From Odontocerum albicorne (taxonomy: Eukaryota > Arthropoda > Insecta > Trichoptera > Odontoceridae), in the NCBI GenBank assembly GCA_949825065.1, contig OX463842.1, positions 34,030,480-34,094,479 on the forward strand: DNA of 64,000 bases, read 5' to 3'. Positions 10,173-21,367 of this stretch are shown piece by piece. Position 1 is the first letter of the stretch. Each line of letters starts with the position of its first letter. The notes below the pieces were generated by a model. The model did not search any database and was not told the origin of the DNA. It saw only the letters and a program-made list of their open reading frames with translations. The position numbers and the translations under genes were made by a program.

Positions 10173-12009
10173 AAATAAAGGAAGTTACATGATCAAAAAA
10201 ATATTCGAAAATGATTTATTTGTAGGGAATTCATGAACAATATAAATAACAAAATTGCGTTGTTGAAATAAATTATGAAACCCATGAGTAAGGCTATTTT
10301 GATACATTATGTAATATGCGATGACGTCTTTAGAGTGTATTTGGCTTAAAAGTGACCTAGAGGATGCAACGTTGAGCTGTGCAAGATACTATAATATTGC
10401 ACGCACGCCCTTGAGCACCAGCTAATCTTTATTTTCAGAATGTTTAGATGACTAAGGAAGGTTAAAAAAGTTGTTTGTCAATAAAGTGGCTATCGAATAA
10501 GTTAGAAGGTGATACGGAAGTTGTGAATATAATAACCTCAATGATCTTTCTAAGTTGAAATATAAACAGATGAATCTTTATAGTTATTTTTATTCCAAGT
10601 TTAGTGATTTTCAGTATACAAAAAATATTGAATACCTTCATTAAAAATTACACTCGAAGACGTCAGAAATATACGAAAAATCCACCAGATATGCTATCGA
10701 ATTTATTCTGTTTTCATTCTCTTCAATATGGTTTCAATCATCTGCCTCAACCAACTGTTGCTTAGTCGGAAAGTAAATAAAGAAAAACCAAAATATGAAT
10801 TCTGAGGGATTCGCCATGAAAACCACAATTAACCAAGAGAAAAAATCTTTAAATAATGAAAAAATTAAACCCAGGAAATTTACATTTGAACTGAAAATAT
10901 TTGAGGGGGTTATCGAGGAAAAATGGTGAAAAGAGCTTAATGCGGGGAATAAAGGATGTAATCTCATTCTTGACCTCACGGTTAACCTATCAGAGTTCTC
11001 TTTGCCAAGGCAGATGCTATGTTGGATGCATTGAAGTTCATTTTAATCGGTGGGTAAAGGCCCACTGTTTGATTATGAAGAGGACCTGTTCAACATTCGC
11101 AATCTCTTTTGTATATTTAAATACTTTAGAATGGACTTAAGACAATTTCGTGACGTATATTATAAGTCAAAAACATATGAGAATATCTATTATATAATTT
11201 GCCTAATGTCATTAAGCCGAAGATGAAACAAAACATCCTATGATGGTGAAGTGAAAATGAAGTAAAACATACATGCACGAGTACTCGTATATGCAAGATA
11301 TAGTGCATAATCTAAGGAGTATTTCAGTTTTTTTTTAAAGCCTTCATTTCATTATGTTCTGATTCAATTGACGATGCAAATGATGGGATAAGCAGAATCA
11401 TCCATTCCTAACTGAATTAAATTCTTCAGGGATGCCGCTTCATAATTTAAAATGAAGCAAAACATACTGTGACGGTGACGTAAAATTTAAACAAAACATA
11501 TGTTATATATGGTGAAACATCGTTCTTATTTCCAGACACAGAAAGCTGTCCAAGTTGACAGATTAACAAAACAAATGAAAATTGATTTGCTGTAATTGTT
11601 GAAATAGGCCTTTGCAACTACAATTAACACTTTTTATAAAGTAGAGGGGTGTGGATCAGTGAGGCAGGATGACGTTTTCAGTGGAGCTTTGAAGATCCTT
11701 TTTTTCATGTTGGGTGTTTTTTTAAAGAGGCGTCGACTGTGTCTTTTCACTTTCGATGGACAAGAATTTCTGATATTGTCTCTCCGTAATGGGAGAAAAA
11801 TATGAACTTGACAATAAGGAATATATTTCCATGCCATGAATTGTTATTTATAAAAAAATAATTCCAATTAACAAGGCTCAGGGACAAACTTTGGGTAAAA
11901 TTGATGTATACCAGTATTTTGTCATGAGCAACTATCCTAAGGCTAAATATTTTTGTTTGTTTAGTTAAACATATATTTTGTAACAAATGATGACATGGAA
12001 ATATAATAT
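10173..12009. other. no supported gene
   Basis: A/T-rich sequence. The open frames between 10734 and 12085 are low-complexity and carry no recognised motif or splice context. Confidence 0.4.
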
Positions 12010-13432
12010 TTATTACCAGGTTGGTACTTTTCTCCCAACATGGAGAGTGTAAAAGATTTACTGTCCATGACTGCACTGTTCTCAACAGCTTTAAAACAGG
12101 CAGTGATCATCGCCTAGTAAGAGCCAAACTAAGGATCAACACCAAAACTGAACGTTTCAAAGTGGTTAAGAAAAAGGAGAAAAGAATAATAAACAACGAT
12201 CTACTATCTAAAAACAAAAATGGATTCCAACTAGACCTAAAAATCGATTTGAAATCCTCGGCGAACCAGAGCTTCCGATTACAATAGAATCAATAATAGA
12301 ACAGATAGTACAGAGTGCAACAAACTACGGCGGCTCATATTCCCAAAAATAATCAAAATTGTCACAGGAAACGTTAGATCTAATGAAACAAAGAAGAAAA
12401 ATGATATGTACACAACTCGCTTCTACATCACCATTTTTCTCAGAGATCAATAGAATGCTACGCAAAAATATTCGTAAAGATATCCGCGAATATAATACAA
12501 AAATGGTTCAAAGGACGATTGAGAATAGAAGTCTGAAAAAGCTAAAGCAAAATATGTCTTTAGGAAAACACCACGTAATCGCACTTTAACTGTCTGAATA
12601 TACTGAATGAAAAATAAAGGGCTGGCGATTGATGGAAAATACCTGATCCATTTGAGATTTGCAGACGATATCGTTATATTCTCACAAAACCCGAATGATC
12701 TTCAGCACCAACTGCAAGAATTGGCAGAGGTTAGCGAAGGAATTGGTTTAAAAATGAATATTTCAAAAACCAAATATATGATGAACGGCTTTGCTATCCC
12801 AAAACCAATAAACGTAGATGGAAAGCCGCTAGAACTTGTCCAGGAATATGTGTATCTAGGCCAACTTATTTCCTTTGTAGGTGGCATATCGGAGGAAATA
12901 GCACGAAGGACAAAACTAGCGTAGAGCTCATTTGGACGTTTGAAAAATATCTTCAAAAGTAATCTCCCAATATCCTTGAAGCGAAGGGTTTACTTTCAGT
13001 ACTTACGTATGGCTGCGAGACATGGATGCTCACAGTAAAGAACACACAAAGGCTCCAGACCGCATAAAGGGGCATGGAGAGATGCATGTTGGTATATATT
13101 GATACAATACTAAAAAAAACCGTAAAGGAAACACCTGGATTCGCAATTTAACAAAGATAGAAGACGTTATAAAGGTGTGCAAAAGAATGAAGTGGCAATG
13201 GGCCGGACATGTAGCCAGAATGTCAGACTCCCTATGGACATCCGAAATAATCCAATGGTACCCAAGAGGCATAAAGAGGCCCAGAAGAAGACCGAAGGTG
13301 CGTTGGATGGATGAAATCAGGAAGCATGGCAGCATCAACGAGCAAAAAACCGAACTATTTGGAGTCAACTTGGGGAGACCTTCATCCAGCAGTGGATCGA
13401 CCCTGGTTGACAATGATGATGATGATGATATA
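12010..13432 (+). mobile_element. RTE-like non-LTR retrotransposon, 5'-truncated and internally deleted
   Basis: The element runs from the end of the endonuclease (TGSDHRLVRAKLRI at 12090-12135, with the SDH motif) through a linker (12359-12589) to the RT catalytic region (12607-12924). That region carries LRFADDIVIFS as the YADD-type active site and LKMNISKTKYM. The post-RT tail follows (GHVARMSDSLWTSEIIQWYP, KRPRRRPKVRWMDEIRKHGS, FGVNLGRPSSSSGSTLVDND). About 200 residues of RT fingers are missing between 12589 and 12607. It ends in GATGATGATGATGAT. The 4628-5060 copy is the same family. Confidence 0.85.
12607..12924 (+). pseudogene. reverse transcriptase palm fragment with FADD active site
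   Basis: A 105-codon open frame covers RT motifs around the active site: DGKYLIHLRFADDIVIFSQ, the LQELAEVSEGIGLKMN helix, ISKTKYMMNG, then LVQEYVYLGQLIS. The residues ADD needed for metal binding are intact. The preceding fingers and following thumb are separated by a deletion and frame changes, so it is not functional. The pattern fits the RTE clade. Confidence 0.82.
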
Positions 13433-13439
13433 ACAAATA

Positions 13440-14265
13440 TGCTATATTTAAATATTTTTATTCCAGATTCGTACCTAATGTACTCGTAAGTGTAACAATT
13501 AATAAGTATTTAGTTACTATTTTTGTATGTCTTTGGATGGGCTTTGCAGCTGGTTGTATAATAATCCTATTGCTTTTTTAGTTACTATTTGACGAGGAAC
13601 TTATTTAGTTACTATTTGGACATATACGAGTATATCAACAACATCTAAGTGAAAATTTGACAAAAAATGTTTTAAAGAAAAACGAAAAAATAATATTAAA
13701 CGTTTAAAATTACCAAACAGCTTTCATAAAAATAACGCTACAATTGATCGACTTTGGAAAAAAATGCCTTTGGTAGAGTTAGAAAAGAAGCATTTTCGTT
13801 CAGAGGTACGACCACCTTTTCATAACAAAATCTTGATAACCTGTAAAAAGAATAAGCTTTGTTAAAATTGTTAAGAAGTTTTATCTTAAATCGAGATTTA
13901 AGCAATATTTTGCAACGTCAACAGAATGAAAGTTGGCCGATTATTAGAGAATTTAAATTGCAGACGCGATGTAACACGAACAAGGCGGGAAGAAATTGTT
14001 GAGATTTTAAAAGCTCTCGAAATCAACGCCGGCTGTAATATGTAAATAGGGTGATCGTGGTACGGTGCTTGTGGGTTGTACCACCCTCACTCTGTACCGT
14101 ACTACTTATTGGAGGAATGAAGTGGTTAACTCCGCAGATATGGATTTTGGTGTAGTTAAGTTGTTCGCTTCTTTAGAGTTCGTACTTCTGTGAAATCGTG
14201 AGATGCATTTGTGGGCTATTTTTGTTACTTGTAGAAAATTATTAGAAAAAGAAAAATAAAATAAA
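13440..14265. other. no supported gene
   Basis: A/T-rich. GTTACTATTT occurs three times between 13512 and 13616, a weak local repetition. Nothing coding is recognised. Confidence 0.4.
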
Positions 14266-14271
14266 TATACG

Positions 14272-14450
14272 AGATGGATCATGGTGTGGACCATTGATAG
14301 TGCTGTCCATGTTATGAACCATGGTGTAGATCATAGTGTGGATCATTACGTAGCTCATGATGTGAAACATGTAGTAGATCATGGTGTGGACCATTATGTG
14401 GGCCACGGTGTGCATCACGAAATAGATCATTGTGTGGACCATGGTGTAGT
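14272..14450 (+). repeat. 12-bp minisatellite, about 15 units
   Basis: Units follow GAYCATGGTGTG with substitutions but almost no length change. The plus strand therefore stays open and encodes a degenerate Asp-His-Gly-Val repeat, and the minus strand stays open too (for example MVHTMIY). The two-strand openness comes from the 12-bp (four-codon) period and does not indicate a gene. Confidence 0.85.
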
Positions 14451-14639
14451 CTACTCGTACGCGAGTATGATAAAAATACAGATACAAAAGAAGAGACAAG
14501 AAGGCTGAGTTTTTGAGGAAAACGAAAACTGAGGAAATGATAATGAGAAGTTAGAATTTCAAATGCAAACATGAGTTGCATTCAATGGTGGACGACAGTA
14601 AAAATTATGGTTGGACCAAGTAAATGGAGTTTTAAAAAA

Positions 14640-14795
14640 GGAAAAGCAAGGAGTAAGAGAAACGGAAATAAATCTATGAGAATATGTATGGAGGGGGAGG
14701 AGGCAAAGGATATCGTGGTAGGAAAGTTTGTAGTTCGGTCCTCTCTCCCTACCTCTCTAACAGGGATTTGGCCTGATAGTATGTATGTATAGAAA
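14640..14795 (+). repeat. 3' tail fragment of a non-LTR retrotransposon (family of 34.9 kb)
   Basis: GAAACGGAAATAAATC..., TATGGAGGGGGAGGAGGC and CTACCTCTCTAACAGGGATT correspond in order to the RRNRR, CMRRCMDVKEAK and CCTACTCCAACAGGGAG blocks of the copy at 35.25-35.39 kb. It is diverged and truncated. Confidence 0.55.
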
Positions 14796-14835
14796 TATAT
14801 GATATTATGTAAAATATAAAAGACGCATGTAAACA

Positions 14836-15060
14836 TTATTCAACTTCGATTTTACCTGTATTCAAATATCGATGAAGCATGACGCTGCTTTGTGTGGGTT
14901 GTATGGTATGAATTAAACCATGGTATAAATATTTAGTTACTTTCCTCTGTCTACCTCTTCCACACACACACCTCGCACTTCTGCTGTTTATACACGTTTG
15001 ATCATTCATTCTCCCCATATTTCCAAAGCATCTTAACACTCCTTTCTTCATCTATCAAAA
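14836..15060 (-). pseudogene. non-LTR retrotransposon RT-distal fragment
   Basis: The minus strand reads KKGVLRCFGNMGRMND then RCVCGRGRQRKVTKYLYHGL. This is the pattern of the region after RT in these elements (LRWFGHVxRMx followed by GRGRPRKxW). It opposes the plus-strand fragment just to its left, so the two are separate insertions or an inversion. Confidence 0.5.
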
Positions 15061-15061
15061 A

Positions 15062-15650
15062 ATATACATTTTATCCATGCATGAATTTTTGATATGTTCG
15101 GTCCTTTTTTCATAAGTTGACTTTTTTTACTGCACGCAATTAATTAATTTTTATCTTGTTTTTTAAGTCCAAGCTTCACTTTCGCTCTTTTGTGTGGTCA
15201 TTTATTATATATTGTATTTATAAGTAAAAAATAGAAAATTTGTCTACATTTTTCATATTAAACGAAAAGCGATTCGTCTTTAGTATACGATTTATCATGA
15301 TTGAGATGCTCTTATTCACTGTTCACTGAGCCTTATTACAATGTTAATGATTTACGAAAAGCAAATGTCAAGATACGAAGCAAGTTGCGAATGGGGGAAA
15401 TACGTTCAATATCTGTCTTCACTCCAGAGAATTCAGCATACCTAGTTTCGATAAATGTTTACCTCAGTTCAAGTACTAATCGTGGTTTAGTTCAAATATT
15501 CGAGTCTTGTAGATTAAGAAAGAAGCTCGACATAACTTATACAATTCAAGTGCGATGTAACAGTAATTTAAGATAAATTAATTTAACGTAAAATATTTAT
15601 TTGAACTTGGGTGATCAGCTGTTAAAATGTTAACTTTTGACGCCTACCTA
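15062..15650. other. no recognised gene; one 91-codon open frame
   Basis: A plus-strand frame (15301-15576) has mixed composition but no recognisable motif. I would not call it a gene. Confidence 0.3.
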
Positions 15651-15654
15651 CTCC

Positions 15655-15840
15655 CATTCCCTTATTAGCCACTACCCCCCCCTCTCCTTTACCTACTGCA
15701 ATTAGAAAATATATGTTATGCATGTAATTAAGTTCATCCTCATATGACGAGGGAGACGGATGTCTTCAAAATCGGTCGTGAACTCGCAAAAATAAAACAG
15801 TGGTGAATGCAAAAGAAAAATAAGTTTTATTTATTTTATT
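15655..15840 (+). repeat. diverged single copy of the fold-back arm (Penelope pseudo-LTR-like)
   Basis: The segment follows the right arm of the 52741-53438 structure. A pyrimidine-rich CTCCTTTACCTA block comes first, then an A/T spacer, ATGACGAGGGAGACGGATG, TCTTCAAAATCGGTCGTGAA, AAAATAAAACAGTGGTGAA, and AAATAAGTTTTATTTATTTT. The matching arm blocks are CTGACGACGAAGACGGTGG, TCTTCGAAACCGGTTGTGAA and AAAATAAAACTGTGGTGAA. Confidence 0.65.
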
Positions 15841-15844
15841 AAAA

Positions 15845-16552
15845 AACAATAAAAATGACACCAGAAAGTAAAAAAAACGTCTTTTTTAAGATACAAGATA
15901 TGAATCCGTTTGAAAGCTCGGGATTAGAAATACCATAATATCACGAGAAAAAAAAACAACTTTTTTTTTCATTCAGAGCTTTTAACTCCCGTTACTGATC
16001 TACTTTCAACAAGATATTCTGAACAACACAGTTTTTTTTCACATTGTGATAAGCTATTCGAGTTTTGCTGGTAAATCATATGTAGTATGTAATATAAAGA
16101 TGAGAGAAACTTTTATAGCACTAAGCAAAGCTCACATTGATTTATCTTTCAAATTTTCAATTCAATTCAGGGAAAAAAAATCATCTTAATATTATTATTT
16201 GAATAATGGAATATGCGAATAGTGGATATAAAATCAAATCAATATTGATTTAAACGATTTGTGAAAACTTATTTCCGCATTACAACTCGCTTTATTTTTA
16301 CCTCTTCACCCCACAAATTCTCTTTTCCGATCTTCGCTCATGTCAGAATATACTATAATACAGTGTGAATAAAACTGAGTGAAGTAATCTCTTTTATGTA
16401 ATATTTTCAGCACATGGGTAAAAGAAACGAAGCAATCTACTGCAACTACTACTTTCTTGCGCCTTATTGATAGAGTTTCGTAACATTGGACCCGTGTGGT
16501 CATTTTCTTTAACCAACTTTATACGAATGTTAATAAAAGTATTGGAAAAAAA
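15845..16552. other. no supported gene
   Basis: A/T-rich; nothing recognised. Confidence 0.4.
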
Positions 16553-18660
16553 TCATGCGTATGTAAAAATAAATATAGGTTTATTGATAGCACCATAGTA
16601 TATACAAATATCATGAAATTGCATATATATTTCAAGATAATTGCAAAAAAATACATTTAAGAGGGAAGCTATCATAAGGTCTGGGCTCATCTCATAACAT
16701 CCCCCCAGTCGAGATACACCCCCACCAATAGAGGGCGAGCCACACACAGACCATTTCAGATTCGCTGTCAGCGATAAAAGATATAAGCTGATAAGAGTCC
16801 AAATTTTAACAAAATAAAATCACAAATATAAAATAATCTTCATACATACAAACTATAATACAACAAATAGATATAAATAAGCAGTAATATAAAAAATATG
16901 AAAATAAAACGCATACAGCACACACAATCACAGATTCACTGCCAGTGAAAAGAAAAAGCAAACAAGAGTCAAAATCACTAACCATTTAGAAGGTAACCTT
17001 TTAGAGCATTTCTGAAGGTACAACTATTCACCCGCTCATTCAATGACAATGGTAATTCATTCCAGCATTTGCTGGCTGAGTATGCAAAATATCCTTTGAA
17101 TAAAGTTAGATTATAGCTCGGGACGATTAAAATATTGTAGTTTATCTGCTTCTTTTATAGTTTCATAGCCGTAAAAATCTCTAGCTCAATTCAATTTATC
17201 GAAGAGGTGGCATTTTTGTCGTGATAATTTTATGCATCAGTACGCTTAAGTGAAGAAGCCGTTTCTGTTTCATGTCAATAATTTTTAAAAGCTCTCATAA
17301 AAGAGAACACACGTGTTCTGAAAGGAATGCTGAAACAATATCTATCACGAGCATTTCGTAATCTTTGTCACTTTTTTTCCGTTTTATTTATAAGGCACGG
17401 TCTATATATACAAACACCATAATCGTCTATTGGAATAATGAGCGCGTCGGTTATTCTACGTCTAGCTTCAATTGACAGATTTTGACGGATGTGACAAATA
17501 TTTTTAAGCCGTGAAAAAGCCCATTGTAAAGTTTTAACGTGAACCTCGAATCTTCAGTCACCAAAATTGCGCACCACACTCTCTGCAGGTACAATCGCGT
17601 TACCAATCTTTATTTCCAGTTCTCTTAATTTAGGTTTGCTGTCTTGTATCCATAACAATCATGACCGACTTTGAAGGGTTTAAAAGAAGCGCATGCCCTT
17701 CAAACCATATCAACGGTCACTCAAGATCATAATTTATGTGTTTGGCGGCAAACTGGACCTCATCACTTCTAAAATAATAATAAAGTTGAGTACCATCCGC
17801 ATACAGGTAGTAGCTATATTTTTTTATAACATGTATGTTATATAAGCTAAATATATTTTTTTATCTGGAAGATCGGATGTATGTAAGCTAAAGAGTAGAA
17901 GACTCAGTATTGCCCCTTAGGAACATCCATTTTAAGACTCGCGGGGTGGGACAACATTCGCAATCCAGTCAGGTCTTTAATGGCAAGTTTTCAACTTCAA
18001 TCTTGCCTTTTCTCCCTGTTGTAATTTTTGCGGCCATCTGGATCAATCCGGCGATCACAGTTTGTGGCATTGTGATGATAATCGAGTCAACAATTTCCTA
18101 AGGGATCGCAATCCAGCCAGGTCTTTAGTGGTCACTTGTTGGCTCCTACGTCATTGTGTTTATTAAGGCCTGTTGCCAGACTGATTATTCATGGGTAGTA
18201 AGTAGGTCATTGACCTAGTAGGATTTTTTTGGGATCGAAACGACCAGAGCAGATTTCCAAACACATAGGAAAAAATTCTCCTGAAGAGATGTATTAAAAA
18301 GTCTCGTGAGTATGTCCCTAATAAATGATATACAGAGTCGCACTAATTTGATAAGAATTCTATCAGTACCAAATCCATTTGACTTAATTGATTCGATAAC
18401 TTTCTCTACTTATTCGGGTGTGATAAAATGAGAATTCAATATTATAGAACATCCTTCTTTTAGAGTTGTATCGTACCGTACAGATCGCTCGACTCACTGC
18501 CGCGAAAAAAATGTTTAGATCATCAGGATTGGTCAAATGAGATTAAATTCCACCAGATGTCCGTTTGTTTGGATAGATCAACGAGTTTAGATTCTTCCAC
18601 ATTTCTTTAACACAGTTAACAAAATTAGAGAAATAAGCCATTTTTTCACGAGTATTTATT
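16553..18660 (-). pseudogene. CR1/L2-like non-LTR reverse transcriptase, decayed, with 3' UTR
   Basis: Translating the minus strand with frame changes gives RT parts in the right order. The fingers include MAYFSNFVNCVKEMWKN (about 18640) and LFNTSLQENFFLCVWKSALV (about 18300). Then come VPKGQ (about 17925), the active site YLYADGTQLYYYF (about 17800), LSIEARRRITDALIIPIDDY (about 17450) and the C-terminal ASKCWNELPLSLNERVN then ALKGYLLNG with a stop near 16985. The YADD motif reads YADG, so one metal ligand is lost. The 3' UTR (16553-16980) contains a 45-bp direct repeat and an AATAAA-like signal near its end. Many stops make it long inactive. Confidence 0.72.
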
Positions 18661-18706
18661 ACTTTGAAGTATTTTTTTCAATTAATCAGCTTTTGTTTCA
18701 TAATTA

Positions 18707-19045
18707 TTATTGGTAACCGTGACCGAAGTCAGTTAATGAAAATAATGTTTGAAAAAGTAACAAAAATAAAAGATGAATCTCAAGGAAAACATGGATAAGG
18801 ATGATAACTATATGGAAGATATGTTGAGAAATATTTTGAGAAAAATAATGCTTTAGTTTTACCTTCAGGATGATGAGGAAATATCTGATTGAGCCAGAAA
18901 TATCGTTCCAAAGTTGAACCGAGTGAACTATAAAAGATAATTTTGTAATCGTTGGTGTACAAAGGATTCTGCCATCACTAGAGCTAAATAATAGTTCATG
19001 CTCACATGTTTCACGAAAATACTGAGGACAGTTTGGATTGTTCAA
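18707..19045 (-). pseudogene. second CR1/L2-like RT C-terminal fragment
   Basis: The frame reads CTPTITKLSFIVHSVQLWND, then ISGSIRYFLIILKVKLKHYF. It fits the terminal LWNxLPxxIRxxxxxxxFKxxLKxYF block of CR1/L2-like ORF2 proteins. The adjacent element already has its own C-terminus at 17.0 kb, so this is a different copy sitting upstream of it. Confidence 0.55.
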
Positions 19046-19194
19046 CTCACCAAAGAGGGTTGACGGAACGTGGACATTTATTCGCTGTCTTATTTTAAGC
19101 CATTAGTCTGGCACGATATTAGGATATTTCGCGTTTATGGATTTTGTGAAAACTTTTTAGATTCATGAAAACATTTAAGATTCATATGAATGAA

Positions 19195-19375
19195 TGGTCG
19201 TATGGTATCCTTCAGCGTATTGGCAATGCGAACATATAAAATAGCGTGGTCGGGAATAAAAATTGTCTTCGGTCTCATTAATCGAGTGTTCCGGTACAAG
19301 TACCACTGGAGCAGATGCAATTCGCAGTTAGTCGTCACGTGTTGATCCTTTTTTTCGGGTGTCATCGGATATAAT
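19195..19375 (-). repeat. SINE-C 3' half
   Basis: CGTATGGTATCCTTCAGCG, GCGTGGTCGGGAATAAA and TAATCGAGTGTTCCGG match in order CGTATGGTACCCTTCATC, GCGTGGCTGGGATAAA and TAATCGAGCCGTTG of the copy at 54.55-54.64 kb. Confidence 0.65.
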
Positions 19376-19461
19376 GTTTGAGAAAAGAGCTGATATAAAA
19401 TTTAATTTAAAACTAAAACATACACGATGAAAGATTTTTAATTGAAAATTTTAAGCTATGT

Positions 19462-19745
19462 GACAACTTACAGTCATGATGATCTCTGTGACCTAGTTAG
19501 TAACCCGCTTGTCTTCCACTCCGAGACTAAGGATTCGATTCCCGACGGTAACCAAAACAGGTCCAAGTTTGGTTTAAGAGTTCGTTTCGTAATAATACTC
19601 CTAAGCTTACATGTTAGACGTGTGCAAGTGTTACTGTCTCTTCACATATGATAGCAAACTGCGAATTTTGAGCTTATTCTTGTGGTTCTAAATTAGAACG
19701 TTTGATTGTTTTGCTTCCTGGTCACGTGTTTCAAAATATGTATAG
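19462..19745 (+). repeat. SINE-C copy
   Basis: Head GATCTCTGTGACCTAGTTAG, box B GATTCGATTCCCGACGGTAA, body GTCCAAGTTTGGTTTAAGAG, GTGCAAGTGTTACTGTCTCT and TTGTGGTTCTAAATTAGAA. Confidence 0.78.
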
Positions 19746-19749
19746 ATTT

Positions 19750-20892
19750 CTTTAAGCACCATACGAATTAATACAAAATACGTTTTTTAACTTGTTTATA
19801 CTTCTTAATTTTTACAATGAAATATATAAAGTACTTCTCTGCATGACTAGGCGTATGCCAGACCTAAGGCAGTGTAGGTTTCCGATAATCGCGCATATAT
19901 TATATTATTTAGCGCTCTTCTTTCGTTTGGATCCATTGCTATTTATTTAATTAAACCGTGTGACAATAATTTACTTATCTGAAGACAATAATAACAAAAT
20001 CAACCGTAACTATGATATTGATAATGAAAACGTTAATATTAAACCGTAACTATGACAACACATATTCTTACTGACGTAAGTACAGGCGATTTTACATAGT
20101 TTAATGATGAGTACAACCTGTTTCATATTATAAAGTTTGATGATTGTATTTTTTTTTAAATTGAATAAGTTTATGCAAATAAGACCCATCACAAGTTCCC
20201 CTTTTTTTGAGTGAGAATATGTAGTACATGGTTGATTGTATTTGATAGATTTTAAACATTAAATACACATTTCAATATTTTTGTATGTAAATTATTGTAG
20301 TATACTCATTAAATATTTGAAATAAATCCATAATTTGTGTTTTGAGGGTTGGATATTAATTGAGTAATAATTTAATAGGCTTGGCCCGGTTTGTTTTTAA
20401 ATTCACAATAAATATATTTTTGATTTAAACTATGGATCTATTTAATTAAATAAATCTTGGAAATCGCTGCTCTACTCGTATAATTTTTGCTGACTCTAAC
20501 TGAAGTGAAGTTGAAGCGAAGGCTCTCCGAGGCCAGAGCCGGAGCCGAAGCGGGAGATTTCCCGCCCCGAGTGGCGGTATTGACAGATCTGACGGCTCGG
20601 CGCTAAATTGGAAACTTGTGAGAATTTTTGTTTCACAATTAAAATGGTAACAATTTGGCACGAATCACCGAAAATCTTCGGAAGCTTTTTTTTTGCGTGC
20701 GGCGCATCTTTCTCTCATCGTTAAAAACGAGAGAAAATATCCGACTCAATGTTCAATTGTTTGAAATTTCTATAATTGAGATACGATTTTTTTATGTGAG
20801 AAACGTTATTTTTCTTTAAATGTATTTTTTCTCCTTTTCTTTCTTCCTTCTTTATCTTTTGCAGTGCCTAATTTATAAATAAAGCCTTATTA
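19750..20892. other. no gene; small G+C-rich patch at 20515-20620
   Basis: Mostly A/T-rich. The patch holds GGCCAGAGCCGGAGCCGAAG and several CpG dinucleotides, and a short inverted repeat (TCTCTC..GAGAGA) follows at 20711-20735. No exon or promoter can be supported. Confidence 0.3.
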
Positions 20893-20893
20893 T

Positions 20894-21167
<274 letters not shown>

Positions 21168-21367
21168 NNNNNNNNNNNNNNNNNNNNNNNNNNNNNNNNN
21201 NNNNNNNNNNNNNNNNNNNNNNNNNNNNNNNNNNNNNNNNNNNNNNNNNNNNNNNNNNNNNNNNNNNNNNNNNNNNNNNNNNNNNNNNNNNNNNNNNNNN
21301 NNNNNNNNNNNNNNNNNNNNNNNNNNNNNNNNNNNNNNNNNNNNNNNNNNNNNNNNNNNNNNNNNNN
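21168..21367. other. assembly gap (200 N)
   Basis: Exactly 200 N bases, a round number that suggests a placeholder and not a measured length. Confidence 0.97.

Noticed and set aside
13030..13413. 127-codon minus-strand open frame
   Set aside because: Shadow of the same RTE family tail on the plus strand.
14242..14581. Minus-strand His/Met-rich frames
   Set aside because: They come from the 12-bp minisatellite read backwards.
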